A DNA stretch of 47,765 nucleotides from Candidatus Avelusimicrobium fimicolum (GTDB lineage: Bacteria; Elusimicrobiota; Elusimicrobia; Elusimicrobiales; Elusimicrobiaceae): positions 1-47,765 of the forward strand of contig UQJU01000008.1 of assembly GCA_900541355.1 (NCBI GenBank). Direction: 5' to 3'. The position numbers were made by a program, and so were the translations under genes. Each line of letters begins with the position of its first letter. Position 1 is the stretch's first letter. Under the pieces are notes generated by a model, which saw only the letters and a list, made by a program, of their open reading frames with translations, did no database searches and had not been told where the DNA came from. This document shows, piece after piece, positions 16,241 to 25,102 of this stretch.

Positions 16241-16717
16241 ATGAACAAAGGGTTTACATTAATTGAACTGTTAGTTGTCGTTTTAATTATTGGTATTTTG
16301 GCATCGGTCGCGTTGCCGCAATACCAAAAGGCGGTAATGAAAGCCCGCCTGATGAAATGGATTCCTGTAATGCGCAACATTGCCGATAATGTGGCCGTGT
16401 GCAAACTGGCAACGGGCAATAAACTGTGCACATTGGATGAAATGGGTATTGAAATAAAGGATAAAAACGGTAATATCATTACCACCGGCGGCAATGACAC
16501 AATGTTAGACGAGTTCTTTTATTTCAAACGCGAAGGCGATGCCTGGTATGCGGTAGGCACTTATCCCTATGCCGGAGAATATACGATTCAGTTACTGGCA
16601 AGAGCAAACGGGGAGTTTAGAGTTCGCGCCAATTCCAACCACCCTAAGGGATATAAACTAGTTAGAAGTATGTGGAGCGATTGCGAAAGCGCAGACGGCT
16701 GGGTATATTGCAAATAA
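16241..16717 (+). CDS. Type IV pilin-like protein (prepilin)
   Basis: 158 residues. The N-terminus MNKG-FTLIELLVVVLIIGILASVALPQYQKAV is a textbook class III/type IVa prepilin: a short leader MNKG for the prepilin peptidase PilD, Phe1 (N-methylated), Glu5 and a 20-residue hydrophobic helix. The rest is a small globular head with Cys pairs (C26-type CKLATGNKLC and ...SDCESADGWVYC), the D-region disulfide pattern. Strong ribosome binding site AAAGGAGG. No assembly ATPase or secretin gene is nearby. Elusimicrobiota are known to carry many scattered pilin genes; some are suspected to act in secretion rather than fibres. Confidence 0.93.
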   Translation: MNKGFTLIELLVVVLIIGILASVALPQYQKAVMKARLMKWIPVMRNIADNVAVCKLATGNKLCTLDEMGIEIKDKNGNIITTGGNDTMLDEFFYFKREGDAWYAVGTYPYAGEYTIQLLARANGEFRVRANSNHPKGYKLVRSMWSDCESADGWVYCK

Positions 16718-16737
16718 TGTTTAAAATGGTTTAGAAC

Positions 16738-16768
16738 ACCCCCGGGGTATTCAATACCCCGGGGGTTT
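16738..16768. terminator. Bidirectional terminator between convergent pilin genes
   Basis: ACCCCCGGGGTATT (16738-16751) and AATACCCCGGGGGT (16753-16766) are perfectly complementary around one central base. It serves both the + and - strand pilin genes. Confidence 0.9.
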
Positions 16769-16777
16769 AACATATCT

Positions 16778-17344
16778 TTACGGCAGTTCGTACATACGGT
16801 AAGCCCAATTTGTCGCCACATAACGCCCCTGCATAACGTGCTCGCAAAAATCGCCCGGTTTGGCCGTATAATTGCTGCCCGTCCATTCCCAGCAATACAT
16901 TTTGTCCGCACTCACCCCATTTGCCACCGTATTCGGGTGCACATAAGTAAACCCGCCGCATTTATAGGGCCCTTTTAAAAACATAGAAGAAGATAAAAAG
17001 TGTCTGCTGCCCCAATTATTATTTACAATCGGTTCATAAGTATCATTTCCGCGGCTGTCCTGCGTGGTTAAACCGCATTGGGAAGACCGCCCGTGATTGG
17101 GTAAGTTAATGTCCAAATCCACTTCGTCAAACTGATGCGGATAATCGTTAGCGGCCAAATAAAAGGCTTCTTGCGCCGTCGCCAATGTACGCGTACTCGT
17201 CCGCAGTTCCGCCGCCCGGCTCTTCCAAACCGCCTTTTCGTATTGCGGTACAGCCACCGCCGCCAAAATACCGATAATTAAAACCACCACTAATAACTCA
17301 ATAAGCGTAAAGCCGCCTAATCGGCCCGTAAACAAGTTTTTCAC
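16778..17344 (-). CDS. Type IV pilin-like protein (prepilin)
   Basis: 188 residues if it begins at the GTG at 17344, which has GAGG six bases upstream; an in-frame ATG at 17356 lacks a ribosome binding site. The leader is then about 11 residues (MKNLFTGRLGG), cut before FTLIELLVVVLIIGILAAVAVPQYEKAVWKSR. Phe1 and Glu5 are present. The head domain has Cys pairs (SSQCGLTT, YKCGG, MYCWEW, DFCEH) and many Asn/Thr/Tyr residues. It is convergent with the preceding pilin gene; the head domains share no clear sequence, so they are different pilins, not recent duplicates. Confidence 0.92.
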   Translation of the reverse strand: MKNLFTGRLGGFTLIELLVVVLIIGILAAVAVPQYEKAVWKSRAAELRTSTRTLATAQEAFYLAANDYPHQFDEVDLDINLPNHGRSSQCGLTTQDSRGNDTYEPIVNNNWGSRHFLSSSMFLKGPYKCGGFTYVHPNTVANGVSADKMYCWEWTGSNYTAKPGDFCEHVMQGRYVATNWAYRMYELP

Positions 17345-17453
17345 ACGACACCTCATTTTTGATAAATTTTACTACAACTTAAAATTTATCAAAAAAAAAA
17401 TAAAACAACCCTTTTAAAAGCATCTGGCAACGAACAATATTTCATATCCAAAA

Positions 17454-17462
17454 TGGTATAAT
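17454..17462 (+). promoter_or_regulatory. Extended -10 promoter for the transporter operon
   Basis: TGGTATAAT, a TGn extended -10, 34 bases before the first DMT gene. The same TGnTATAAT form precedes the ferredoxin and DUF262 genes. Confidence 0.6.
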
Positions 17463-17496
17463 ATAATATCTTAGTTTACGTCGGAGTCTTACAAAA

Positions 17497-18375
17497 ATGA
17501 AACCTTTACTGGCCGCCTGGGTCTGCTGGGCTATTGTGGGCCTTTCTCCCGTAGCGGGAAAATTTGCCGTAGGGGTAATCAGCCCCGCCTTGCTCGTGTT
17601 TTTAGGCACGCTTATCGGTGTACTTTATTTCACCCCGTGGATTACAAAAAACCACAAATGGGGAGAACTCTTAGCCAAAGAAACTTTATGGAAATTCCTG
17701 TTTATCGGCACTTTCGGCACGGCCCTGCCGTTTACCATTTCGCTTATCGCACTCCACTACACTACGCCGGGCAACGCGGCTATTTTACAGCAGAGCGAAC
17801 TCTTTTATTCCCTTTTATTTGCCTGTATTTTTCTGCGCGAATTTCCCAGCCGCCAGCAACTGGCCGGAAGCGCACTAATTGTACTGGGTGTGCTGATTAT
17901 CCTTATGAAAGAGCAATACACCCCGCGTTGGACAGGCGATTTGCTTATTGTCGGCAGTACCTGGATGTTGCAGGCAGGCTCCACCTTAGCCAAAAAACTT
18001 CCTAAAACATTGGACCACCGCGTAATTGGTATGGCGCGCAATCTGTTTGCCCTGCCTGCGCTTGTGGTCATTTTGGCGGTTATGTGGATGATGAAGGAAA
18101 CCTTTGTATTAAAACCCAATGTGCAAATGTTTTCCGTTTTAGCCTATACGGGTATTTTAAAATACGGCCTTGCGATGGTGGTATGGTACAAGGCTATCCG
18201 CGCACTTGATTTAAGCAAAGTAACCGCAATTTATCTTTCTTACCCTGTACTGGCACTGCTGATTTCCGCCTTGGTCGGGTTTGAAAACATTACCCTCCAC
18301 CAAGTAATCGGCCTTACCGTAACGTGTGCGGGGGCATATTGGGTCAGCCTTACTGTTAAAAAAGAGGGCCATTAA
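17497..18375 (+). CDS. DMT-superfamily (EamA) transporter
   Basis: 292 residues with ten hydrophobic segments arranged as two EamA halves (about 1-140 and 150-290), typical of drug/metabolite transporters that export amino acids or other small metabolites. Family cues: a Pro-rich first helix with AVGVISPALLVFLG, TTPGNAAILQQSELFYSLLFACIFLRE in the first half, and LSKVTAIYLSYPVLALLISALVGFE in the second. The substrate cannot be told. It is the first of a same-strand run through to the GYF_2 gene and has a paralogue immediately downstream (27 bases). Confidence 0.93.
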   Translation: MKPLLAAWVCWAIVGLSPVAGKFAVGVISPALLVFLGTLIGVLYFTPWITKNHKWGELLAKETLWKFLFIGTFGTALPFTISLIALHYTTPGNAAILQQSELFYSLLFACIFLREFPSRQQLAGSALIVLGVLIILMKEQYTPRWTGDLLIVGSTWMLQAGSTLAKKLPKTLDHRVIGMARNLFALPALVVILAVMWMMKETFVLKPNVQMFSVLAYTGILKYGLAMVVWYKAIRALDLSKVTAIYLSYPVLALLISALVGFENITLHQVIGLTVTCAGAYWVSLTVKKEGH

Positions 18376-18402
18376 CCCTATAAATTAGGTAAAATATAAT
18401 AT

Positions 18403-19293
18403 ATGTTTAAGGTATCCCCGGTAGCCGCCATTTGGCTGGCTTGGTTTTTTGTTGCATCTAATGTCGTGGTAACCAAATTTGCCACGCCCTATGCGGCTTC
18501 GGCCTTGTATATGCTGGTCAGTTGTGTGGCGGCAACGGTGCTTTTTTTGCCGTATCTGCTCAAAACAGGCGGGCATAAGGTATTATTTAAAAAGGGTGTT
18601 TGGCAACAATGTTTGCTAATGGCTACGTTCGGCACAGCCTTGCCAATGACGATTTTTATGTTGGCCCTTAATTACACCACGCCCACCAATGCCGCCGTTT
18701 TAAACCAGTTTGAAATGGTCTATTCCCTCATTATGGCGTACTTTTTACTGGGGGAAAAACCGACCGGCAAGCAGTTTTTCGGCTCGGCGCTCATCATTTT
18801 CGGCGTCGGCATTTTGCTGTGGCATACCGGGATGTCCGTCCAATTAAAGGGCGACTTGCTGATTTTGGGCAGTTTGTGGATGTTCCAATTAAGCCATATT
18901 TTTGCCAAAAAATTGCCCGCCGATATGCCGCCCGCGTTAATTGCGGCGGCACGCGCTATTTTTGCTATTCCGGCGCTTGCGCTGCTGACGGGTGTGCTAT
19001 GGGCCATACAGGGGCCGCAGTTGTTTGTTACGTCCTCGGGTATTTTGTGGGGGACCTTGGCGTTTAGCGCGGTGTGCAACTATTTCATTGGAAACACGTT
19101 TTGGTACACGGCTATCCGTAATATGCACTTGGGCAAGGCAACGGCGATTATTTTGTCTTACCCGGTGTTGACGTTTGTTTTGTCCGTTCTGCTTAAACAG
19201 GACACAATTACGATTTACAAAGTGCTGGGTATGGTACTTGCTATGACGGGTGCCTATATCGTTACCGGCATTATCAAAGGAGAAAAGAAATGA
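18403..19293 (+). CDS. DMT-superfamily (EamA) transporter, paralogue
   Basis: 296 residues, ten membrane segments, clearly related to the preceding gene: shared FGTALPMTI, YTTPTNAAVLNQFEMVYSLIMAYFLL, GDLLILGSLWMFQ and KATAIILSYPVLTFVLS. The pair arose by tandem duplication and may work as separate pumps or a heteromer. A TATAAT ends two bases before the ATG and no Shine-Dalgarno is clear, so translation may depend on coupling or a short leader. Its stop overlaps the next gene by four bases. Confidence 0.92.
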   Translation: MFKVSPVAAIWLAWFFVASNVVVTKFATPYAASALYMLVSCVAATVLFLPYLLKTGGHKVLFKKGVWQQCLLMATFGTALPMTIFMLALNYTTPTNAAVLNQFEMVYSLIMAYFLLGEKPTGKQFFGSALIIFGVGILLWHTGMSVQLKGDLLILGSLWMFQLSHIFAKKLPADMPPALIAAARAIFAIPALALLTGVLWAIQGPQLFVTSSGILWGTLAFSAVCNYFIGNTFWYTAIRNMHLGKATAIILSYPVLTFVLSVLLKQDTITIYKVLGMVLAMTGAYIVTGIIKGEKK

Positions 19294-20141
19294 AAAAACT
19301 CGTTTTATTTGACTTGGACGGCACGCTCGTAAACGCGGGCGGCGCGGGACGCACCTCTTTGCGCAAAGCCATTAAGGAACTCTACGGCGTGGAGCCGGAG
19401 TTTGACCACAGTTTAATTTCGGGCCGGACGGATTTAGATAATTTCTCCATTGTCTATTCCCTTATCAAAAAAGGCAAAAAACCTACTGCCGCCGAAATGA
19501 AAAAAATGAAAGCCAAATATTTGGAAATTTTGCCTACCGAAGTACACGCCGTCGTCCGTTGCAAAAAATACGATTTAATACCCGGTGTGGAAAAATTTTT
19601 AAAGATGCTCGCCAAGGATAAAGATGTTATCTTGGGGTTGGGAACCGGCAACTTGGAAGAAGGCGCCAAAATCAAATTGGAACCCAGCAAATTAGCCTCT
19701 TATTTTACCGTGGGCGGATACGGCGAAGACGGACAAACCCGCGAAGAAATGCTCCAAGCGGCCGTTAAACGCGCTGAAAAGAAATTCAAAACTAAATTGG
19801 AACCCGACCAAGTGTACGTCATCGGCGATACGCACCGCGATATTTGCGCCGCAAAAAACTGCGGTTTCCATAGTGCGGTACTGACCAACGGATTTGGAGA
19901 TGCGCAAAAAATCCAACGCGCCGCCGCCGAATTGGAAACCAAAGATTTTAACGACCTTACCACGTTCTGCGTGTGGCTCGGTTTAAAAACCGACCCGAAG
20001 GGAGTAAAACGCGGCAGTTACATTATGCCCGCCAGCGCGATTGAACACGTTTTTTTCAGCCGCACAGGCATTGACGAAGACCGCCTGAAAATGCTGCGCA
20101 TTAAAAAATATTCCGACCTTGAATCCGGAACCATTATGTAA
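19290..20141 (+). CDS. HAD-family phosphatase with C-terminal extension
   Basis: 283 residues. HAD motif I FDLDGTLV (nucleophile Asp8, Asp10), the cap domain with SGRTDLDNF, motif II LGTGN, a Lys in motif III (GAKIKLEPSKL region) and motif IV GDTHRDICAAKNCG place it near phosphoglycolate phosphatase (Gph/PGP). About 50 residues after the core (KGVKRGSYIMPASAIEHVFF...) are extra compared with the 220-residue norm. Glycolate phosphate salvage or general phosphate removal from small metabolites is possible; the substrate is not determined. It overlaps the transporter upstream by four bases (ATGA). Confidence 0.87.
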   Translation: MKKLVLFDLDGTLVNAGGAGRTSLRKAIKELYGVEPEFDHSLISGRTDLDNFSIVYSLIKKGKKPTAAEMKKMKAKYLEILPTEVHAVVRCKKYDLIPGVEKFLKMLAKDKDVILGLGTGNLEEGAKIKLEPSKLASYFTVGGYGEDGQTREEMLQAAVKRAEKKFKTKLEPDQVYVIGDTHRDICAAKNCGFHSAVLTNGFGDAQKIQRAAAELETKDFNDLTTFCVWLGLKTDPKGVKRGSYIMPASAIEHVFFSRTGIDEDRLKMLRIKKYSDLESGTIM

Positions 20142-20150
20142 GGGCGACCT

Positions 20151-20720
20151 ATGGAATGGTACACCGCCGCTGACAGATTTACAGAAGCATTAGCCTCCCC
20201 GGACCCGACCCCGGGTGGGGGGGCTGCCGCCGCTATGGCGGGCGCGATGGGTTGTGCGCTTGCAATAATGGCGGTAGGCACTACGCTTAAACGCAAAGCC
20301 ACGCCCGAAGATATCCGCCCGAAACTTACCCAAAGTTTAAAACGCTTGGCCGCCTTTAAAACGGAACTGAAATCTTATGTTCAAAAAGACGGAGAAGCAT
20401 ACGCCGCCTATTTAACCGCTAAAAAACTGCCCAAAGAAGCACCCGAAAGAGAGCAAGCCGTACAAGATGCCCTCTTGTTTGCGGCGCGCGTTCCGGCCTC
20501 GGCGGCGAGTGCGGCCTTGCATTGTTTAAAAGAAGTGGAAACCATTAAAGGCAATATTGCCGAAATTATTTTGTCGGACATTGCCTGTGCGCGCCATTTA
20601 TTGCAAGCCTGCATTAAATGTTCGGTAGAGAGCATACAGGCCAACCTGGCATTTATCAAAAATGAAGACCGGGTAAACGAATTAAATAAGCAGATAACCA
20701 CCTTGTTGAAAGCCTGCTGA
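20151..20720 (+). CDS. Cyclodeaminase/cyclohydrolase family protein (FchA-like)
   Basis: 189 residues, all helical. The N-terminal LASPDPTPGGGAAAAMAGAMGCALAIM is the hallmark of the formiminotetrahydrofolate cyclodeaminase / methenyltetrahydrofolate cyclohydrolase (FTCD_C, FchA) family, with the later RVPASAASAALHCLKEV and EIILSDI helices. The family interconverts 5,10-methenyl- and 10-formyl-tetrahydrofolate or deaminates formimino-THF. Without a formiminotransferase domain, the cyclohydrolase role is likelier. It begins nine bases after the HAD gene and is followed by the helical-repeat gene 11 bases later, so it is in an operon. Confidence 0.85.
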   Translation: MEWYTAADRFTEALASPDPTPGGGAAAAMAGAMGCALAIMAVGTTLKRKATPEDIRPKLTQSLKRLAAFKTELKSYVQKDGEAYAAYLTAKKLPKEAPEREQAVQDALLFAARVPASAASAALHCLKEVETIKGNIAEIILSDIACARHLLQACIKCSVESIQANLAFIKNEDRVNELNKQITTLLKAC

Positions 20721-20731
20721 AAGGATACGTT

Positions 20732-22288
20732 ATGAGCGAAAAAGCCAACAAAAGAAGCGGTATGCTGGGTACTATTTACAATATGCTACCCGGTATTGAT
20801 GACGACTATGCCGCCAAACTCGTCTATACGCTGGAAAACAAAAAATCACTGCCCCGCTTGCAGCAGGATATTGCCGATATTGCCGCCCAGTTAAGTTCCG
20901 ATTCGCCAATGACGGATACGACAATTGCCAAAATTTTGTTGGATGAAATCACTATTCCGGCGGCCTTGCGCCAACTGCGCATTTACAACAACGCAACTTC
21001 TATGACCGAACTTTGCGCCGCGTTGGAAACACCCGCCAAAGATACGGCTAAACTGTTGGAAGTATATTCCTCTTTTTCCTCACGTAAGTATTTTGACGAG
21101 GAATTTGCCGCCGCCTTGAAAGATGTGCAAGACTCCGATTTAAAAGACGAGGAAAAAGCCCAGCACGCCGTAAATAAACTTTTAGAACAGGCCAACGCGG
21201 TTTTGCAAAATTCGCCCAAAATCATCCGCCAGAATAAAAAAGATATTTTTAAAACGGCAGACAAATACCATTTAACCGTTAAATTAACAGCGGAGTTGCA
21301 ACTCCTATATACGCAGCCGGCCAGCATTTCATTCAAGCCGGAATTTGACCGCCTGCACAAACAGTTGCTCGCCATCAATCCGGACGCCCCGCTCTGCGCT
21401 TCTCTGGCGGCCCACACAATGCTCTGCCAAATTACACCCAAAGATGCACAAGATGTTGCAGAATTATCCAAACGGTTAAACGGGCAATTATTAGAAGAAG
21501 ATTTGCTGATTATCGCTTGCCGTTATTTAAAGGTAAAATCCCCGCGCGATATTGCCGCCACCTTTGAGGCCGTACTTAAAAAGTTGCCGCACGTTTCCAG
21601 CCCCGAAGAAAATCTGGGCCTTGCCGTGCGCGTACTTTTGGACGGTACCGCCGACAGTTTTGACAAAGCCTGCCGCCAAGCCTCTTTGGTGCGGGAAAAG
21701 GAAATTTTGCGCCAAAATTTGGCCAAAAAAGATTTATACAGCGGCTACGAATACGACCTGGCAGACCGCTTCGCCGGGAAAAAGACCTTCGTCCAGTTGG
21801 AACGCGAAATGGCTGATTTGCTAAAAGCCTTGCCCCATTGTTCCGACGAAAAAGACAACAAGGAACTTGCCTGTAAAGTGCTTTTGGGAACTATGAGCCA
21901 AGAAGAAGCCGCCAAACAGGCACAGTACCTGCGCGATATCAAAGCCAAAACCATCACGCAAGGTCTTGCACCGGAACTGATGAAAAGTTACCTCGGCACA
22001 AAACCAGCCGAAGAATTGCTCCAATTTTTTGACAAGTCGCTCGCGCCGTTTACCTTTTGGAAATCAGACCGGGAAAAACATATGTTCGCCCTGCGTACAC
22101 TGGTGGGGGAATTAAACGGCACTTACAACCGCCGTATTTCGCAATTTATATTGGAAATGTTGGAAAACGGCTCGTCGGTGGAACTCTTAACCGATATGTT
22201 AAGTAACATCCAACAGCGCAAAACCAGCCGTGCGGAATTAGAGGAACTGTTGGAAAGTTACAAACAGGCACGCGCCGCGTCAAAATAA
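20732..22288 (+). CDS. Helical-repeat protein of unknown function
   Basis: 518 residues, no signal peptide or membrane segment, almost wholly alpha-helical. I see no known domain. It contains related blocks of about 85-95 residues, each with the pattern L/F..xxLKxLP...SxxEEN.xLAxRVLLxGT...A..QA..xR..xI: roughly residues 270-345 (KKLPHVSSPEENLGLAVRVL), 350-425 (KALPHCSDEKDNKELACKVL) and 430-505 (FTFWKSDREKHMFALRTLVG), with weaker forms earlier (about 125-165 and 215-255). This suggests a solenoid scaffold of the TPR/HEAT kind. It sits between the FchA-like gene and the GYF_2 membrane protein on the same strand. Confidence 0.7.
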   Translation: MSEKANKRSGMLGTIYNMLPGIDDDYAAKLVYTLENKKSLPRLQQDIADIAAQLSSDSPMTDTTIAKILLDEITIPAALRQLRIYNNATSMTELCAALETPAKDTAKLLEVYSSFSSRKYFDEEFAAALKDVQDSDLKDEEKAQHAVNKLLEQANAVLQNSPKIIRQNKKDIFKTADKYHLTVKLTAELQLLYTQPASISFKPEFDRLHKQLLAINPDAPLCASLAAHTMLCQITPKDAQDVAELSKRLNGQLLEEDLLIIACRYLKVKSPRDIAATFEAVLKKLPHVSSPEENLGLAVRVLLDGTADSFDKACRQASLVREKEILRQNLAKKDLYSGYEYDLADRFAGKKTFVQLEREMADLLKALPHCSDEKDNKELACKVLLGTMSQEEAAKQAQYLRDIKAKTITQGLAPELMKSYLGTKPAEELLQFFDKSLAPFTFWKSDREKHMFALRTLVGELNGTYNRRISQFILEMLENGSSVELLTDMLSNIQQRKTSRAELEELLESYKQARAASK

Positions 22289-22378
22289 AAAGATAAAAAA
22301 ATACTGTTAAATTGTGCGATAATTTGCTATGCTTTTATCGTACCGTGTTATATTTATTTTATATAGGGTGATTACACA

Positions 22379-24958
22379 ATGAGATATTGGGTCTATATCA
22401 ATGATAAAGTAGAAGGTCCTTACGACGAGAATAAACTGGTAACGCTTAACGGCTTTACCCCTGATACGCTGATTTGCGCAGAAAATGCCGCTTCCGGCGG
22501 AAGCCAAGAGTGGGTAAAAGCTTCCAGCGTGTTTGAATTTGATGCCGTTACCGAGCCACAGCCGGCTCAAACGCCTGCGGCTGCCGAAACGGCCACAACT
22601 GCCGCGGCTACTGCCACCGCCGCACCTGCGGACGGACAAATTGCCATCTTACTGGAAAAGTTGGAACAATTAACCACCCAAATTACAGGGTTGCAATCCA
22701 AACTGGACAATGTACAATCCAAATTGGACGAAGCGATCGCCACGCAAAACGCCCGCAATTTTGAAACCAGCGACCACCCGGCCTATATTCCGCCGCAAGA
22801 CGACGGGCGCGCAAACACCATCACCCTTACGCGCAAACCGATTGAAGAAGAACATTTGGAATCGGACTCCATTGAAAACACGGAAAACTTAGTTTCCCAA
22901 GCGGAAAATATTGTCGCGGCGGCCAACAAAGAGGAAAAACCGCTTGATATGTTGGGCCCCGTGGACTTGGGCGAAACCAAGCACGACACCCCGACCGAAG
23001 TATCCTTGGGTTCAAAAGCCGAAGAAGCCGTGGTACTCCGCTCCGCCTTGGATTCCTTATACGGTCAAAAACCGGTTCAGACCCAGGAAGAAAAAGAAAG
23101 CACTTTCCAAGATTTGCTGACTCCTCAGCAAGCCAAAATGTTAGCAGACCAAGCCGATGCTCACAAAAAAGCCCAAGAGGAAACCACCAAAGAAGTTTCC
23201 GGCCTTACCGCCGGGACCGTAGAAACAGCCCCCAAAGCGGACGAAGCCGCCAAAGAGGCGTTCCTGTCTGAAATCGGCGCCGCCCCCAAAGAAGACGTTT
23301 TAGACCAGGTTATTAAAGAAAAAGAAGAAGAAAAGAAAGAAAACACCTTTAAAATGGCCGCTGCGGCTGCTGCTGGTGCGGTAGCCGGCTTGGCAGCCGC
23401 CGAAGGGCTTAAACAAAAAGAGGAACAGCCCGCACAAGGCTTTGAAACGGTAGAACAAGCCGCCGCGGAACCTTTGCCGGAAAATAAAACATTAGATTTT
23501 ACCAACGAAGAGCCCGCTCTCTCTATCGCGGCAGATAAAGAAGAACCTGCCAAGGAAGAGCCCGTGCTTCCGGCCAACCAGTTGCCGGCGGATATGCCTG
23601 CTGATACTCCGGCGCAACAACCGCAAGAACAGCCCGCCACGGCCCCTGCGTTTAACGGCGATTTGCCTTCCTTAAATGAAGCGGGAGTAAAACCTGCTAC
23701 ACAAACGGAAGATACCGACGAAAAAGAAGAAACGATGCAGGAACTTGTGCCTGGTGCCAAGGCCGAAAAACCCGAAGGTGTACTGATTACCGACGACGAC
23801 TTGAACGAAGCCTTTGCCGAGAGAGATAACCAACCCGAGCAATCGGTAGAACAGATGTTTGGCTTGGATAACCAACAAGCCCAAACAGAAACCCCTGCGG
23901 CACAAGAAGAACCGGTCCAAGATAATTCAGCGTCGCAGGAAGTACCGCAATTTAGCGACCAGACAGCGGATAAGCCTCTCCCGGTGGGCAATCCCAATGA
24001 TTTGACCGAAATTGAACTTAAAGAAGGTTCTACCTATTTGATTTCGGACTTTGTTCCTCCGGCCCAGGCTTCTAATGAACTGCCTAAGGAACTGACGAAT
24101 TTAAACACCAAAAAACAGGCACAAGATACTAGTGAGGGCAAAACCGAATTGCAAGAAATGGTAGCCCCGCTCAAACAGACCGAAAAAGAGGCCGAACCTG
24201 CCGCCGACGCGCCGAAAGACGTTACGGTTTCCCAAGTGATTTTGGAAAACACCATTAAAACCAAACGCGGTGCGAAACTGGACATCAAAACGGTGCCTAT
24301 GGTACCGGAACCGGCCCAAACGGAACGATTGCATTTTGAAGGATTAGATGACGACATCAACACCCAACACGACATAAAAAATGCTGATGTAAAGTCTTCC
24401 GGCAATATGACAAAGGCCGTCGTGGGTATCCTGGTTACTCTGTTGTTGGCTGCGCTTATTTATGTAATGCTCGCGTTTATGAACTTAATCCCGGCGCAGT
24501 TTAACCTGTTGGCTGATAAGCACCAGCCGGCACAAACGGTAACGCAAAGCGCCGAAATGGACGAAATGTTGGGCAATCAGCCCCAACAACCCGCCCCTGT
24601 AACGGCTGCCCAACCTGCCCCGAATCCGCTTGATACGGTATTAAACGAGGTAAAAAACTACCGCTTGATGAACGGCTATACGTTACAACAGTTTATTGAA
24701 GCCAAGCACCCGGCTGCCAAAAACTTAATTACCTGGGATATTTCCACGGCCGTGGACCCGGACAATTATTCCATTTTGGTAAAAGTTCCGCCGGAGAATC
24801 CGCAGAGTTTTAAAATCTCTTACCGCTTTAATTACAATGCGGTAAGCCAAGCATTGGACCCGACAATTTCCGACGCTAAAAACCTGTTAGATTCCGCCAA
24901 CCAAGGTACTATGCCCGCCCAACAACAGGCGGCCCAGCCGTACCAAGGCGCAAAATAA
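22379..24958 (+). CDS. GYF_2-domain, single-span membrane protein
   Basis: 859 residues. Residues 1-55 match the GYF_2 (DUF4339) pattern: WVYINDKVEGPYDENKL ...TPDTLICAE...WVKASSVF, a domain thought to bind Pro-rich peptides. A coiled coil (about 85-122, ILLEKLEQLTTQITGLQSKL onward) is followed by about 550 residues of low-complexity Glu/Ala/Pro/Lys-rich, probably unstructured chain. One membrane helix (VVGILVTLLLAALIYVMLAF, about 680-700) and a roughly 150-residue outer domain (LNEVKNYRLMNGYTLQQFIEAKHP...) end the protein. So the GYF_2 domain is cytoplasmic and the C-domain is outside. The function is unknown. It is a good candidate for an envelope organiser; the upstream helical-repeat protein may be a partner. 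Confidence 0.8.
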   Translation: MRYWVYINDKVEGPYDENKLVTLNGFTPDTLICAENAASGGSQEWVKASSVFEFDAVTEPQPAQTPAAAETATTAAATATAAPADGQIAILLEKLEQLTTQITGLQSKLDNVQSKLDEAIATQNARNFETSDHPAYIPPQDDGRANTITLTRKPIEEEHLESDSIENTENLVSQAENIVAAANKEEKPLDMLGPVDLGETKHDTPTEVSLGSKAEEAVVLRSALDSLYGQKPVQTQEEKESTFQDLLTPQQAKMLADQADAHKKAQEETTKEVSGLTAGTVETAPKADEAAKEAFLSEIGAAPKEDVLDQVIKEKEEEKKENTFKMAAAAAAGAVAGLAAAEGLKQKEEQPAQGFETVEQAAAEPLPENKTLDFTNEEPALSIAADKEEPAKEEPVLPANQLPADMPADTPAQQPQEQPATAPAFNGDLPSLNEAGVKPATQTEDTDEKEETMQELVPGAKAEKPEGVLITDDDLNEAFAERDNQPEQSVEQMFGLDNQQAQTETPAAQEEPVQDNSASQEVPQFSDQTADKPLPVGNPNDLTEIELKEGSTYLISDFVPPAQASNELPKELTNLNTKKQAQDTSEGKTELQEMVAPLKQTEKEAEPAADAPKDVTVSQVILENTIKTKRGAKLDIKTVPMVPEPAQTERLHFEGLDDDINTQHDIKNADVKSSGNMTKAVVGILVTLLLAALIYVMLAFMNLIPAQFNLLADKHQPAQTVTQSAEMDEMLGNQPQQPAPVTAAQPAPNPLDTVLNEVKNYRLMNGYTLQQFIEAKHPAAKNLITWDISTAVDPDNYSILVKVPPENPQSFKISYRFNYNAVSQALDPTISDAKNLLDSANQGTMPAQQQAAQPYQGAK

Positions 24959-24977
24959 GTAACATTTAAAAGAAAAG

Positions 24978-25008
24978 TACCCCTGCTGTTAAGGCGGGGG
25001 TATTTTTT
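24978..25008 (+). terminator. Terminator after the GYF_2 gene
   Basis: TACCCCTGC (24978-24986) pairs with GCGGGGGTA (24994-25002) with one wobble, followed by six Ts. Confidence 0.85.
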
Positions 25009-25047
25009 ATAGTTTTCGGCAGACTAAAAAGGAGGATTTTCTCCATC

Positions 25048-25078
25048 CAAAAAAACCCCGGGAAAATATCCCCGGGGC
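25048..25078 (-). terminator. Terminator of pepT
   Basis: CCCCGGG (25056-25062) pairs with CCCGGGG (25071-25077). On the minus strand the stem is followed by eight Ts. Confidence 0.87.
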
Positions 25079-25102
25079 TGACACAATCAAAAGCACTACA
25101 AG

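Noticed and set aside
23161..23997. Ser/Ala-rich minus-strand frame opposite the GYF_2 gene
   Set aside because: Antisense of the Glu/Ala/Pro-rich disordered region; composition is only the mirror of that gene.
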